A DNA stretch of 64,000 nucleotides from Rhodococcus sp. (in: high G+C Gram-positive bacteria) (GCF_023264675.1 NZ_JAHFVG010000030.1:1-64000); one strand, 5' to 3'; counted from the stretch's first letter, positions 17,576 to 26,360 are shown. The notes: generated by a model from the letters alone, not told the origin. Program-made: numbers and translations.

Positions 17576-18592
17576 TCAGGACCGATCGCGTAGCTGGGGC
17601 GGCAGCACATCCGGGTCGATACCGAGTTCGCGGATGATGTCCTCCGGTGCGCGATGCCCGACGACACCGGCCCCAACAGGCTCGCGGGCCGCACCCGGCA
17701 GTCCGGCCAGGACATCGAGTGCCTGACCGACAGCCTCGACGGTGGCCGACTGAATCACTTTCCAGTACGAGCCGTCAGCCACGCGGCGTGGATGGGACAC
17801 CGCCACTCCCTGACCGTGGAAATAGTCGATGGACGCACCGTGGTCGGGGGTCAGCTGCCGAGGGCCCCTCGAGTACAGGACCTGGGTCGAGGCGACGTGA
17901 TCGTAGGACAGCAATTTCGACAGAGCGGCCAGTGATCGCGAGTCCAGTTCGCGGCGGTCCGATCGCAATGTCGCAATGTACTGCGCAGTCCCTCGTCGAT
18001 GCATCCCGTGTTCGTGCGCAGAGCCGTCGGCTTCGGGCCGCCGCGGTGGTGCCGATGCAAGGGTGTCGTACGGAATCGACATCACTGGAGTGCGAAGTGG
18101 CCGCCACTGACTTTGAGGGTCACCGAGGTTGAGTAGCAATCGACCGGTCGCGGCCGCGAAGCCGTCCGCCGTCACCGAGGACTGCGTGATTTCGACACTG
18201 TCGTGATTGCGGACTGCAAAGGTGGCGACACCGTCGCGGTACGCGCAGAGGAAATACACGCGGGGAGTGTCGGCGTGTACGAACGTCTCTTTGAGGTGCT
18301 CCGCCCACCGGTCGTCGACCTCGAATCGCACTGGTTGGCGTTGATTGTGGAGCAGAGTCATCCCCCAGTACGCCTCCGAGTACGCGTTCAACGGCCCGAG
18401 AAGCGACTCCGCGAGCGGAGTGAGACGAGTGCCGCCGGTGTCGACGAGCCCAGCCTCGAGCAAATGGTCAATCGCCACGGAACGGACGTCATCGGGCAGA
18501 TCCACCGGCGCCGGACCCAGTTCGAGGATCGGCGCAGGTAGTAGCGAATTGAGATGGACCAGGTGGGCCAACTGCAGTGCGGCGGTGCTCAT
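17576..18592 (-). CDS. espG: EspG-like PPE chaperone
   Basis: A 338-aa cytosolic protein starting at ATG 18592. It has the mixed alpha/beta sequence of the EspG (ESX secretion-associated) family, with no membrane segment. Segments such as YFLCAYRDGVATFAVRN and the C-terminal DYFHGQGVAVSHPRR, where strands alternate with polar loops, resemble the antiparallel sheet of EspG. EspG binds the tip of PPE proteins and keeps PE/PPE pairs soluble until secretion, so the PE/PPE genes at 15.0-16.5 kb are its likely clients. A longer in-frame extension to 18940 has poor coding character and overlaps the neighbouring gene. Confidence 0.75.
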   Translation of the reverse strand: MSTAALQLAHLVHLNSLLPAPILELGPAPVDLPDDVRSVAIDHLLEAGLVDTGGTRLTPLAESLLGPLNAYSEAYWGMTLLHNQRQPVRFEVDDRWAEHLKETFVHADTPRVYFLCAYRDGVATFAVRNHDSVEITQSSVTADGFAAATGRLLLNLGDPQSQWRPLRTPVMSIPYDTLASAPPRRPEADGSAHEHGMHRRGTAQYIATLRSDRRELDSRSLAALSKLLSYDHVASTQVLYSRGPRQLTPDHGASIDYFHGQGVAVSHPRRVADGSYWKVIQSATVEAVGQALDVLAGLPGAAREPVGAGVVGHRAPEDIIRELGIDPDVLPPQLRDRS

Positions 18593-18683
18593 ACGAGGCA
18601 GCCTTCCCGTTGAGGGTTCGGTACGAGGGGGGCTCGGAGTGGTTCCGAGTGGTCGACCAGGGTGGCGAGTACGTCCGAAGCGT

Positions 18684-19382
18684 TCAGCCCGTGGACTTCC
18701 GGGGGGTCGCGCCGCAGCGATCGGCGACCTCCGCCGACATCGACGAGGTGAGGGCCTCATCCATGGAAATGGTTCCGCGATAGGATAATTCGAGAACCGA
18801 GACCATCGCCGCGGTGGCGAACGGTCCGAAGTCGGTTGCCGGGTCAAGGGCGGTGAGCTCGACGGGCACCGCATCGATTCTGTCGCCACCTGATGGGGCC
18901 CGGTCGGTCGACGACGCCAGGGTCGACCACCGGTCGGCAAACACGGTGAAGGTCATCGTTGCGGCCGCGTCCGACGTTTCGACGGGCACGGTGCTCTCCG
19001 TCGGAGAGTCGAGCACTGTCGTATCGGGGTGGGCGAGTGCCTGGAGGATCCATGCGCGAGCGAGTTCTGGATCGGTAGTGGCCGGAACGGATCTGATGAT
19101 GGCTTCGAGGACCGCGGAATCGGTACCCAGGCATGTGCGCAGATCGTCCGTGTCCCCCGGATTCGGATTCGTAGCCGTCTCGGTCGAGGATCCGAACAGC
19201 CACCGAATCGGCTCCTTGATGACCTGCGCCGGTAGCGCCGCGGCCGAGAAGAACACAGACATGGTTACGATGGCGATCAGCAGTACTGCACCTGCCGAGC
19301 CGAGGACGGCGATCAGCTTGCCTTTGACGGCGCGCTCGGCCAAGGCGCGGACCTTGCTGCGACCGGGCCTCGTGTGGGGCAC
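18684..19382 (-). CDS. membrane-anchored hypothetical protein, 232 aa
   Basis: One strong membrane helix at about residues 23-48 after a basic N-terminus, then ~180 soluble residues predicted outside the cell. Short alternating segments resemble a small transglycosylase-adaptor or TcpC/VirB8-like periplasmic domain, but I cannot assign a family. It is divergent from the next gene and transcribed toward espG, 91 bp downstream, so the two probably form an operon. Confidence 0.65.
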   Translation of the reverse strand: MPHTRPGRSKVRALAERAVKGKLIAVLGSAGAVLLIAIVTMSVFFSAAALPAQVIKEPIRWLFGSSTETATNPNPGDTDDLRTCLGTDSAVLEAIIRSVPATTDPELARAWILQALAHPDTTVLDSPTESTVPVETSDAAATMTFTVFADRWSTLASSTDRAPSGGDRIDAVPVELTALDPATDFGPFATAAMVSVLELSYRGTISMDEALTSSMSAEVADRCGATPRKSTG

Positions 19383-19423
19383 GCCGTTGCACCAGCCTTT
19401 CTTGCACGCTTTGCGGACCGTAC

Positions 19424-19432
19424 GATAATGTC
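19424..19432. promoter_or_regulatory. GATAATGTC box in a divergent promoter
   Basis: A variant of the recurrent GATA-W-TATC box in the 96-bp region between divergent genes at 19382 (minus) and 19479 (plus). An ATG inside it (19428) is in frame with the plus gene but has no ribosome binding site, so I read the box as promoter or operator rather than start codon. Confidence 0.4.
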
Positions 19433-19478
19433 ACAGAGTGTAGATCTGGGCAACGACTGTGGAGAGGTGCGGGAGGCG

Positions 19479-20063
19479 ATGAACGAGCAACGGAAGTACC
19501 CGTTGCGGCGCATCGTGCTCGTACTGGTAGCCGCCGCCGCGACGGTGGCCGTTGCCGTGGGCGTCGGGGCTTTCGCCAGCGCGATCGGCGGTAGCAACGA
19601 ACAGTACGGAACCGCGACGGTTGTCCAAACCTCCTCTGCTGCAGTGCCATCCGGTTCAGCAATGTCCGGTCCGGATCTGACCTCGCGCATCCTGACGCTG
19701 CCGACTGCGGCCACCGTTCTCGACAATCACGAGCGAGCGAAGGAAACCCAGGACGCGGCGTTGTTCACCGCTTCGACCTGCGCCAGTTTCATCGCGGCCG
19801 ACGAGGAGCAGCGAGGACTCGGATCTGTGCCCGACCTTCTCGGCGCGTACGAGCGCGCGAAAAAGTATGTGCCCGTTCAGTTCGTAGAGGACATGCGAGC
19901 CCTCGACGCCAGCGGCGCGGGGATGACAGGATCGATCACTATTTCGGCGAAGATCACCGACAACCGCTTCGTACCACCGACTGTGGAAACTCGGTCGGTG
20001 AAGATTGCGATGAACTACGAAGAAGGGCGGTGGAAGCTGTGCCCGACACTCGATCCTCTGTGA
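19479..20063 (+). CDS. membrane-anchored NTF2-like/VirB8-like domain protein
   Basis: A 194-aa protein with a basic N-terminus, one membrane helix (about residues 9-32), a Ser/Thr/Ala linker and a ~125-aa extracytoplasmic domain. That domain ends in KIAMNYEEGRWKLC, a pattern common to NTF2-fold (VirB8/TcpC-like or Mce-associated) domains. Such single-TM proteins scaffold conjugation channels. The start is ATG 19479, with GGAGAGG 12 nt upstream; ATG 19428 would add 17 residues. Confidence 0.65.
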   Translation: MNEQRKYPLRRIVLVLVAAAATVAVAVGVGAFASAIGGSNEQYGTATVVQTSSAAVPSGSAMSGPDLTSRILTLPTAATVLDNHERAKETQDAALFTASTCASFIAADEEQRGLGSVPDLLGAYERAKKYVPVQFVEDMRALDASGAGMTGSITISAKITDNRFVPPTVETRSVKIAMNYEEGRWKLCPTLDPL

Positions 20064-20078
20064 CCGAAGGACACCTCC

Positions 20079-20726
20079 ATGGCCACCTCTGACGAAGCGA
20101 TACTCGACGCCATCCGGCGCGTAGCCAAACACGTCAACAGTGATCGGATTTCGGTCGCGATGTACAACCGCTACTGCGAGGACGGGGACCCGTCGCCGAT
20201 CACCGCGATCAGGCGTTTCGAGACGTGGGGAAATGCGTGTAGCGCAGCGGGTTTGGTGGCCAACCCTTTCAACAAAGAGGGTGGGCGACGAGTCTCCGAC
20301 GAGGATGCGTTCACTGCGCTGCGGCGCGCAGGAAACGACTTCGCACTCAAGACCGGTCTCGCGCCGTATTCGATGACGCTCGAGTTCTACAACGACTGGC
20401 GGCTACGGCAGGTGGTCGTCGATGACATCCTCGGGATGGCGGTCCTTCACAAGCGTTACGGCAAGTGGAAGGACCTCAAGACCCGTGTAGGGCTGAGCAA
20501 GAAGAATGTGAAGGGTTCAGCGGAGCTGGCCAGGCTCGATGCGGTGGCGCGGGCTGCGCGGAGCTACGACGATGCCGGGCATGGTCCAGCGCCGCGGCTG
20601 ACCCAGGCTTTCTACGACCAGTGGCACAGCAGTCAGCCTGACTGCGAGCTACTTCCGACCTCAGCTGTCTTGAAGGAGAAGTACGGCGGCTGGGGCAAAG
20701 TGAAAGAAGCAGCCGCGATCGGCTGA
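20079..20726 (+). CDS. homing-endonuclease-associated repeat protein
   Basis: A 215-aa protein built of three copies of the ~60-aa DNA-binding repeat found beside homing endonucleases. Copies centre on SPITAIRRFETWGNACSAAG (about 39-58), an ILGMAVLHKRYGKWKDLK segment (about 115-132) and LPTSAVLKEKYGGWGKVKEA (about 192-211). Each has the xxxYGxWxxxxxxAG helix. No nuclease domain is attached. It follows the TM-anchored gene by 15 bp and may bind a specific site on the element, for example an origin of transfer. Function inferred. Confidence 0.75.
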   Translation: MATSDEAILDAIRRVAKHVNSDRISVAMYNRYCEDGDPSPITAIRRFETWGNACSAAGLVANPFNKEGGRRVSDEDAFTALRRAGNDFALKTGLAPYSMTLEFYNDWRLRQVVVDDILGMAVLHKRYGKWKDLKTRVGLSKKNVKGSAELARLDAVARAARSYDDAGHGPAPRLTQAFYDQWHSSQPDCELLPTSAVLKEKYGGWGKVKEAAAIG

Positions 20727-20790
20727 TCCGCTGTTGGACGGTGCCGGATCCTTCGGGTGGAGGTGCACACGTCCGAACGCTGAAGCTCGG

Positions 20791-22818
20791 TCAGATGTTG
20801 ACGTGTCCGTGTCGGACGATCTTCTTCGCGGCCTGATCGACAATCTCGGCCTCCGGCGGCGGCGTGGTGTCACGCTCGGTCGACGACGGCTGGCCCGCGA
20901 ACGGATCTGCCCATTCCGGTGCACTCGTCGACGGAGCCGGTTCAGGGAGGTCCGACTCGTCGTCGGAACGATCCTCGGCTCGGCCGCCCCCGAACTGATG
21001 GTCGACGCCGAAATCGTCGCGATCGTCGTAGCCATAGCCGTCGCTGTCGTCGTCGGTGCTGTGGCGGGAGGGGTGCGGCGGTGCGGCAGGAACGAAGTTG
21101 AACGTCGTGCCGGTGGCGAGCTCGCTGAGGTCGGGCAACGGCGGCCTGGATGCTCCCGCTTCTTCGTTGCCGAGGTAATCCTCGTGCAGGGGGTCGTAGA
21201 TGAACGCCTCGGGATCGGGCGCACCTCGCGCGCCGTCGAGCAGGACAGGGGCGAGCGCGTACAGCTCATCGATGTCGGTGCCGTACTCGGGATCCTCGAC
21301 CTTCCACCACACGCGCGGATACAACTTCGGGATGCGATCGGAGACTCGTGCCCGGAAGGCCGCCCATGCGTCGACGAGTGGCGGCGGTGGCGGCTTCGAC
21401 TCGCCGGGTGAGTATCCGTAGAACGATTGGAACTCGACAGCCTTGTTCACTCCCGCGGTTTCATCGGTGAGCAGCGCGATGCCCCGCCCGCGATCGTTGG
21501 AGGAGATCGTTCCACCGATGCGGGTGGCCTCCGTACGAAGCTGGTCGGGGAAAGCCTCTCGGATCGTCTTGTCCGCCGGTACACCGAGCGAGATCCGCAG
21601 GCCGATGTTTCCGAGGAGCTGTCCGTCGATCGTTTCGCGATAGACCTCCTGGGTGGCGATCACGACATGGATCTTGAATTCGCGGCCGACGCGGGTCAGC
21701 TCCTTGAGGTCTTCGACGAACTTCCTCAGCCCGTCCTTGCCGTAGGTCGATTCGACATGCGAACGCATCGTTGCGAACTCGTCGAGCAGCAGCATCATCG
21801 GGGGGCGCTGGAACGGGTCCGCGAGCCGCTGTCGCTTACGCGTCTTTGCGTCGAGCTGGCGGGCATGCAGTTCGTCGACGAACAGACGCGCGAGTCGCAC
21901 GTGATCGGCAGCCGACTGCGACACCGCGATGATGTTGTTCTCGCCGTTCATGCTCTCGTAGTCGGTGGTCTTGCCGTCGCCCAGACCGATCTGCCAGCCT
22001 GCCGCTCGGGCGAGCTCGATGATCACTCCACGAATGAACACCGACTTGCCCGAACCCGTGCCGCCCACGATCAAGGTGTGCGGGAACTTCGACGGATCGA
22101 TCTCGAGGACTTCCCCCAGCGCATCGACGCCGAGCCGCACTCGATAGCTGGGGTAGATGTCGAGGGCATCGGCTTTGCTCTGCGCCACCCTGTCCGGGAT
22201 CGGGGGAGCGATGGCACCGGGGAAGCGGGCCTTGCGGTTGAACTGGAGCATGTCGCGTTCGGTGAGAACCTTCAGCGACCATTTTCCACCGACGGACTTG
22301 GTGACCTTCTCGTAGATGAACTCCTGCATGCGTGCGGTCGCGAATTCGCCCGGAGTCGTGGTCTGCAACACGAATTGTTGGCATTCGTCCGCGGAGTCGA
22401 TATCCAAGCCGGTGTTGGGAACGACCACGGTCTCGGGCAAGACAGATCTCACGCGCGCCAGGAACGGGTGATCGGGGGCTTCGACGATCGCCGTGGGTGC
22501 AGGGTAGGTGGGGGAGCCGTTGTCGTGCGAGGGGCCTTCTGGAGCCGGAACCGGTTGCTTCGACAGCGACACCGGCACAGTGCTGCGCCGAATGAGGGCC
22601 GAGCGCCACCACATGCACACTGCGGCAGCGCCGACCAGGCCGCCGTACCAGAGGGCGAGTGTCATCGTCGAATACGCCGTCACAGGCAATGGATTGACGA
22701 TTCGCGACAGAAGCGAGCCCGCCGAGATCAAGGCAAGGCCCGTGGCCAGCCATGGCAGCAGTCTGATGTACACCTCACGTCGTGCAGGCGACATTCCACG
22801 CGTCGTCGATTCGGTCAC
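20791..22818 (-). CDS. FtsK/SpoIIIE-type ATPase, probable conjugative coupling protein
   Basis: A ~675-aa protein with two N-terminal membrane helices and a single FtsK-type motor. Walker A is GGTGSGKS at about residues 250-258, Walker B is MLLLDEF about 95 residues later, and HVVIATQEVYRETIDGQL follows as in FtsK/TcpA. The last ~170 residues are acidic and disordered. With only one ATPase domain it is too short for EccC, which has three or more, and fits a TcpA/TraB-like coupling protein that feeds DNA to the channel. I chose GTG 22818 (GGAAAG ten bases upstream); ATG 22911 would overlap the upstream gene by 43 bp. Confidence 0.8.
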   Translation of the reverse strand: MTESTTRGMSPARREVYIRLLPWLATGLALISAGSLLSRIVNPLPVTAYSTMTLALWYGGLVGAAAVCMWWRSALIRRSTVPVSLSKQPVPAPEGPSHDNGSPTYPAPTAIVEAPDHPFLARVRSVLPETVVVPNTGLDIDSADECQQFVLQTTTPGEFATARMQEFIYEKVTKSVGGKWSLKVLTERDMLQFNRKARFPGAIAPPIPDRVAQSKADALDIYPSYRVRLGVDALGEVLEIDPSKFPHTLIVGGTGSGKSVFIRGVIIELARAAGWQIGLGDGKTTDYESMNGENNIIAVSQSAADHVRLARLFVDELHARQLDAKTRKRQRLADPFQRPPMMLLLDEFATMRSHVESTYGKDGLRKFVEDLKELTRVGREFKIHVVIATQEVYRETIDGQLLGNIGLRISLGVPADKTIREAFPDQLRTEATRIGGTISSNDRGRGIALLTDETAGVNKAVEFQSFYGYSPGESKPPPPPLVDAWAAFRARVSDRIPKLYPRVWWKVEDPEYGTDIDELYALAPVLLDGARGAPDPEAFIYDPLHEDYLGNEEAGASRPPLPDLSELATGTTFNFVPAAPPHPSRHSTDDDSDGYGYDDRDDFGVDHQFGGGRAEDRSDDESDLPEPAPSTSAPEWADPFAGQPSSTERDTTPPPEAEIVDQAAKKIVRHGHVNI

Positions 22819-22868
22819 CGGGATCTCACTTTCCGTCGTGCACCGCGATGGGGGCGGCAGAGTAAATC

Positions 22869-23261
22869 TCAGGACCCGCTCGACTGGCGAGGATCGGGGA
22901 TGAACCGCCACGCCGAGTGGGGGAACTCGGCCGCAAGAGGAAGGCTGTCCATCGCGGCTGCAACAACCTGGGGCTGCGCCTCGAACGGGGATACATCCTC
23001 GAACGGAATCATCAGAGACAAATGGCAGTACGTCTCGTGCACGGTCGGCATCTCGCCGTCTGCATTCGGAACGTAGTAGTCCGCCGTGTCATAGGTGTTG
23101 GGAATCAAATGCGGCTGGTCGTCACGGTAGAGAACCGGAGCTGCGGACTCCGCGAGGCTGTCGCGAACAATCGTTCTGAACCGCCTCTGACGAGCCTCGA
23201 GCTCACCGGGGCCCATAGTGTGAAAATTGGCCATAAGACCGATGACTTCCGTGAAGATCAT
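22869..23261 (-). CDS. hypothetical protein upstream of coupling ATPase
   Basis: A 130-aa soluble, acidic protein transcribed just before the FtsK-like gene. ATG 23261 is preceded by GGGGAAACACAGG. No signal peptide, membrane segment or known motif. Co-transcription with the coupling ATPase suggests a transfer-related role. Confidence 0.6.
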   Translation of the reverse strand: MIFTEVIGLMANFHTMGPGELEARQRRFRTIVRDSLAESAAPVLYRDDQPHLIPNTYDTADYYVPNADGEMPTVHETYCHLSLMIPFEDVSPFEAQPQVVAAAMDSLPLAAEFPHSAWRFIPDPRQSSGS

Positions 23262-23627
23262 CCTGTGTTTCCCCTTCGATATTCAGTCCTTATGCGAACA
23301 CCGAATCTACCATGCCTACACGAGTTTATTCGGCCGTCTTACCACCTATCGGCGATACTATGCGGCGCTGTTCCCGCGACCACATTGGCGAAGGCAAACC
23401 CGTGTTCAGAAGCCCGCTTGAGCACGGGGTATCAGCAGGACAGTGTCGCCGAGTCCTATCGGATAAGCGACTATCCGGGTACTGTTACCTGCACGCCATC
23501 ATCGACGGCATACACCGATATATGCGAGTATCGAAAAGCTGAGATACCGACGCTGTATGGTGACGAATCGAGAGAACACCGACCAGTCACGGCACGGTGT
23601 TCTACGAGCGGAACGAATGGAGCGAAT
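23262..23627. other. regulatory gap with inverted repeat
   Basis: A 366-bp AT-richer divergent region with no credible gene. It carries TATCGG-type sequence near 23346 and 23456 and an inverted repeat, CGGATA/TATCCG separated by 6 bp (23460-23477). Directly after it is a TANNNT box (TACTGT) near 23482. Probably the control region separating transfer genes from the small-gene array. Confidence 0.4.
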
Positions 23628-23852
23628 GTGGCGGACATCCTGTGTCATCCCTGCGCGGTGGCGATCGCCAACGCCGACAGCAGCGGCCTGAGCGCCGAGC
23701 AGGACGCGGCGCTGACTGCCTGGAGTGAGTCCGTCGGGCACATCGTCGTCGAAGTCGACACCGACCACCAAGGGGCATGGTTCGACTGCGCAGGGTGCGG
23801 AAGTGCCGACACGGAGGGTCACACGGTGTCACCGATCCAGGCGGCCCGTTAG
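23628..23852 (+). CDS. small Cys-rich protein, 74 aa
   Basis: A GTG start preceded by GGAG at 23619-23622. It has one CHPC pair near the N-terminus and CAGC near residue 57, so the four Cys probably bind a zinc. The middle is an Ala/Ser/Glu helix. Similar small zinc proteins recur in this array. Function unknown. Confidence 0.6.
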   Translation: MADILCHPCAVAIANADSSGLSAEQDAALTAWSESVGHIVVEVDTDHQGAWFDCAGCGSADTEGHTVSPIQAAR

Positions 23853-23940
23853 ACGCCCAAACCCCCTGGCGCATCACCGCAGCACCACCACAGAGCCGCT
23901 ACCGCTGCGTCCGAACGCAGCGACACCGAAAGGACACCCA

Positions 23941-24234
23941 TTGAGCTACAACACGATCGACGACATCAAAGACGCAAACACCGCGCTGGGCCACAGCTGG
24001 TTCGACGCCGAGACCGCTCGCTACCACGGATCGTCCGTGGAGTCGGAGATCATCGGCGGCTGCTACTTCGTCGAATCCAGCTACCGCGAACTCGGAGACT
24101 CCGACAGCGGCAAGGTATTCCGCGCCGTCGGTGCCAGTCCGGACGGCAACGTCCAGTACGTCAGTGGCGGAGACACCTTCGACACGGCCGACGCTGCCCG
24201 CGAGTACATCGACGGCATCCTCTCGCACCGATAG
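23941..24234 (+). CDS. small conserved plasmid/phage protein, 97 aa
   Basis: A TTG start after GAAAGGACACCCA. The layout, IDDIKDANTALGHSWFDAETARYHGS near the N-terminus and a GGCYFVESS strand, matches a small family common on actinobacterial plasmids and phages (DUF7447-like by my recollection). It has an alpha-beta fold and no catalytic residues. Biochemical role unknown. Confidence 0.6.
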   Translation: MSYNTIDDIKDANTALGHSWFDAETARYHGSSVESEIIGGCYFVESSYRELGDSDSGKVFRAVGASPDGNVQYVSGGDTFDTADAAREYIDGILSHR

Positions 24235-24309
24235 CCGAACTGCCGAGCCGGACGCCACCTCCTCGAAGCCAAAGCGACACAGCGACACAGCGAAAGAACG
24301 GACCGACAC

Positions 24310-24582
24310 ATGGGAACGACATTCGGCACCATCGCGGGATACACCTACCAAGCAGAGAACTACCGACCCGACGACCTCATCGAACTCCTCATCTCCGCAG
24401 GAGACGCCGCTCCCGGAGCCAGGGGAATGACACCGGAAGAAGTGCTCGACCAGATCGCCGGTGAACGCGGCATCGATCGACTCGACGAACGGACCTTCGA
24501 CTCGGGCGAATTCCCGAAAGTGATTCTCGAGGAACAGGTCACCGACGACGACCGAGCAACCTGGTACGGCCAGGACAATTGA
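24310..24582 (+). CDS. hypothetical protein, 90 aa
   Basis: A small acidic protein, no membrane segment, with a helical middle (MTPEEVLDQIAGERGI). It overlaps the start of the lipoprotein gene by 4 bp (TTGA), so the two are coupled. Unrecognised. Confidence 0.6.
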   Translation: MGTTFGTIAGYTYQAENYRPDDLIELLISAGDAAPGARGMTPEEVLDQIAGERGIDRLDERTFDSGEFPKVILEEQVTDDDRATWYGQDN

Positions 24583-25109
24583 GCGGAAGCCACCGCACGC
24601 CCGTGTACACATGGACCGACGGCTCGCGACGCCTCCCGCACGCGACGGCGGTCCTCTCGGTGCTCGCCCTGATCGGCTCGACCTCGCTCGCAGGATGCGC
24701 AGCATCTGGGGTCGACGGCTCGGCCCGCGCCTCCGCGGTCTGCACTACCGACGCGATCGACGACGAACCGACCTACGCTGCTCAGAAAGTGTCCGAACGC
24801 GAGGGCCTGACCTACCGCATCAGCGACCGCGGTTCATACGACCGATGCGTGGCACTGAGCTGGTCCCTCGCTACCGCAGACGGAACCACCGACCTCGATG
24901 TACCCGCTCACGTCCTGATGTTCCACGACGGCCAGTTCGTCGCACTCGGACTTCCCTGTGCACTACCGGTGACCGCCATCGACTCACCCGACCCACGCAC
25001 CGTCACCGCCAGCTACCACTCCCCAGACGCACCGGAAGCCGAAATGCGCTACCAGTGGAACGCCCCGCTCGAGACAGTCGACCGCATCGGCCAGCCGCCC
25101 CTCTGCTGA
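24579..25109 (+). CDS. LppP/LprE-like lipoprotein
   Basis: A 176-aa protein with a TTG start overlapping the preceding stop. A hydrophobic signal ends in a lipobox STSLAGC (Cys near residue 40), predicting lipidation and cell-envelope anchoring. The mature part has paired Cys and the segment HVLMFHDGQFVALGLP, followed by a TVTASYHSP strand. This is the pattern of the LppP/LprE family of actinobacterial lipoproteins. Role unknown; on a conjugative element it could act in surface exclusion, which is speculation. Confidence 0.7.
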   Translation: MSGSHRTPVYTWTDGSRRLPHATAVLSVLALIGSTSLAGCAASGVDGSARASAVCTTDAIDDEPTYAAQKVSEREGLTYRISDRGSYDRCVALSWSLATADGTTDLDVPAHVLMFHDGQFVALGLPCALPVTAIDSPDPRTVTASYHSPDAPEAEMRYQWNAPLETVDRIGQPPLC

Positions 25110-25132
25110 ACCCCCAACGACAAGGACAACCC

Positions 25133-25615
25133 ATGACAACCCTCACCGGCCAACCGCTCGCGACCCTGACCGGATCGCACCTGAGCCACATCGAGCTGGG
25201 CCTCGACGATCCGCGATTCACCGTCGTCGTCGCCGACCGCGGTGACGACACGGTGTACATCGAGTTCGTCGAACCGACCGCCTTCCACAGAGACCGCGAA
25301 CCGGCGCTGTGGTCGACACTCGTCGATCATGACGGCGAGCTGACCGCACCGTCGGAATCTCGGCTGGTCGAGCATCTCGGGAACCTCGTCCGCACCCGCA
25401 TCTCCGACCCGAACTTCTCCGTCGACAGCGAACCGAGCCTGGGCGGAGACGAGCAAGAGGTTCTCGGTGTGAGCTACTCCGCGGCCTACACAGCAGGGGA
25501 AACTTTCGACCAATGGTGGGAACGGATCGGATGGCCGATCATCGCCGAAACCATCAACGTCACAGACCCCGGAACATTCAACGCCCCCTACCTCCTGACC
25601 GACTTCACACGCTGA
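25133..25615 (+). CDS. hypothetical protein, 160 aa
   Basis: ATG 25133 follows AAGGACAACCC. The protein is soluble and acidic, with alternating strands and helices, Trp-rich at FDQWWERIGWPI. No family recognised. It follows the lipoprotein by 23 bp in what looks like one transcript. Confidence 0.6.
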   Translation: MTTLTGQPLATLTGSHLSHIELGLDDPRFTVVVADRGDDTVYIEFVEPTAFHRDREPALWSTLVDHDGELTAPSESRLVEHLGNLVRTRISDPNFSVDSEPSLGGDEQEVLGVSYSAAYTAGETFDQWWERIGWPIIAETINVTDPGTFNAPYLLTDFTR

Positions 25616-25720
25616 CGCCTCCTCGCCTGAGCGAGGGAACCCGAAAGCTGCCGATTACAAGGGAAACTCACGCGCCCTGCACGGTGTACGCCCGCCCGCA
25701 ACTACGAAAGAAGTGCCGAC

Positions 25721-25837
25721 ATGGCGACCATCAACTACACGGTCGAGAACGTTGTGGACAACGCCCACAGCGCAGCGATAATCGATGCCATCAACGAGAT
25801 TGCCTACGTTTCAAACGTTTCCGTCGTAGCTGAATAG
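25721..25837 (+). CDS. possible 38-aa peptide
   Basis: ATG to TAG ORF of 39 codons with GAAAGAAG 9 bases upstream. The peptide has a hydrophobic beta-like tail (AYVSNVSVV). It sits in a 324-bp interval that otherwise lacks genes. Support is limited to the ribosome binding site and codon pattern. Confidence 0.35.
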   Translation: MATINYTVENVVDNAHSAAIIDAINEIAYVSNVSVVAE

Positions 25838-25939
25838 CCATAGGGGCTCTTACCGTCAACGCCGCGGAACCGTGTACTCGGAAGGCTACGCAGCATTCTC
25901 CGCGCCAGCAGGCCCGTCACCCACAGACAAGGACAGTTC

Positions 25940-26167
25940 GTGCACACAGAGATCACAGGGCAGGCTGGAAACGAAACCTACTGCGTCAGCGCAGACGCAG
26001 GTGCAGATTCGACTCTGACGGAAGTGTCGGTGTTCCGAGGAAACGACGGAGCGCTCGTGGTTCAGATCGATACCAACGACGACACCGGCAGGATCCGCGT
26101 CAACGTCAACGACGGAGCGGTCTTCGACGGTGACTGCGAGAGCGGAGAACGATTCGACTTGCGGTGA
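25940..26167 (+). CDS. hypothetical protein, 75 aa
   Basis: GTG start with AAGGACA upstream. An acidic protein with two Cys and regular beta repeats (VVQIDTNDDTGRIRVNVNDG, then VFDGDCESG). The ending resembles that of the 68-aa gene at 53229 (strand, DGDxVFEG), so these may be distant paralogues. Function unknown. Confidence 0.6.
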   Translation: MHTEITGQAGNETYCVSADAGADSTLTEVSVFRGNDGALVVQIDTNDDTGRIRVNVNDGAVFDGDCESGERFDLR

Positions 26168-26171
26168 GCCG

Positions 26172-26360
26172 TCAGTTGCCGAACTCGCAGTCCCGGTGGT
26201 GGCCCATCGTCGGAGGGTGCCACTCGCACACCATGCACCGACGAAACTGCTTGCGCTCGGACTCCGAGAGCACCGACCTCCAACCGGACCCCAACTTGGC
26301 GCGAGCGGCCGCGACGACCGCGGGGTTGTCCCGATCGCGCTGCCGACCCTCACCTGCCAT
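26172..26360 (-). CDS. small zinc-finger protein, 62 aa, divergent
   Basis: The only minus-strand gene in the small-gene array. Basic N-terminal helix, then CMVCEWHPPTMGHHRDC (residues 42-58), a clear Cys2-His-Cys zinc site. TATTAT lies 8 nt upstream of ATG 26360, so the gene is probably near-leaderless. The same box, read the other way, lies upstream of the plus-strand gene at 26496. Possibly a small DNA-binding regulator. Confidence 0.55.
   Translation of the reverse strand: MAGEGRQRDRDNPAVVAAARAKLGSGWRSVLSESERKQFRRCMVCEWHPPTMGHHRDCEFGN

Noticed and set aside
20791-22911. FtsK-like ATPase as EccC of the T7SS
   Set aside because: It has one motor domain and ~675-706 residues. EccC has three or more ATPase domains and ~1200-1300 residues, so a TcpA-like coupling protein fits better.
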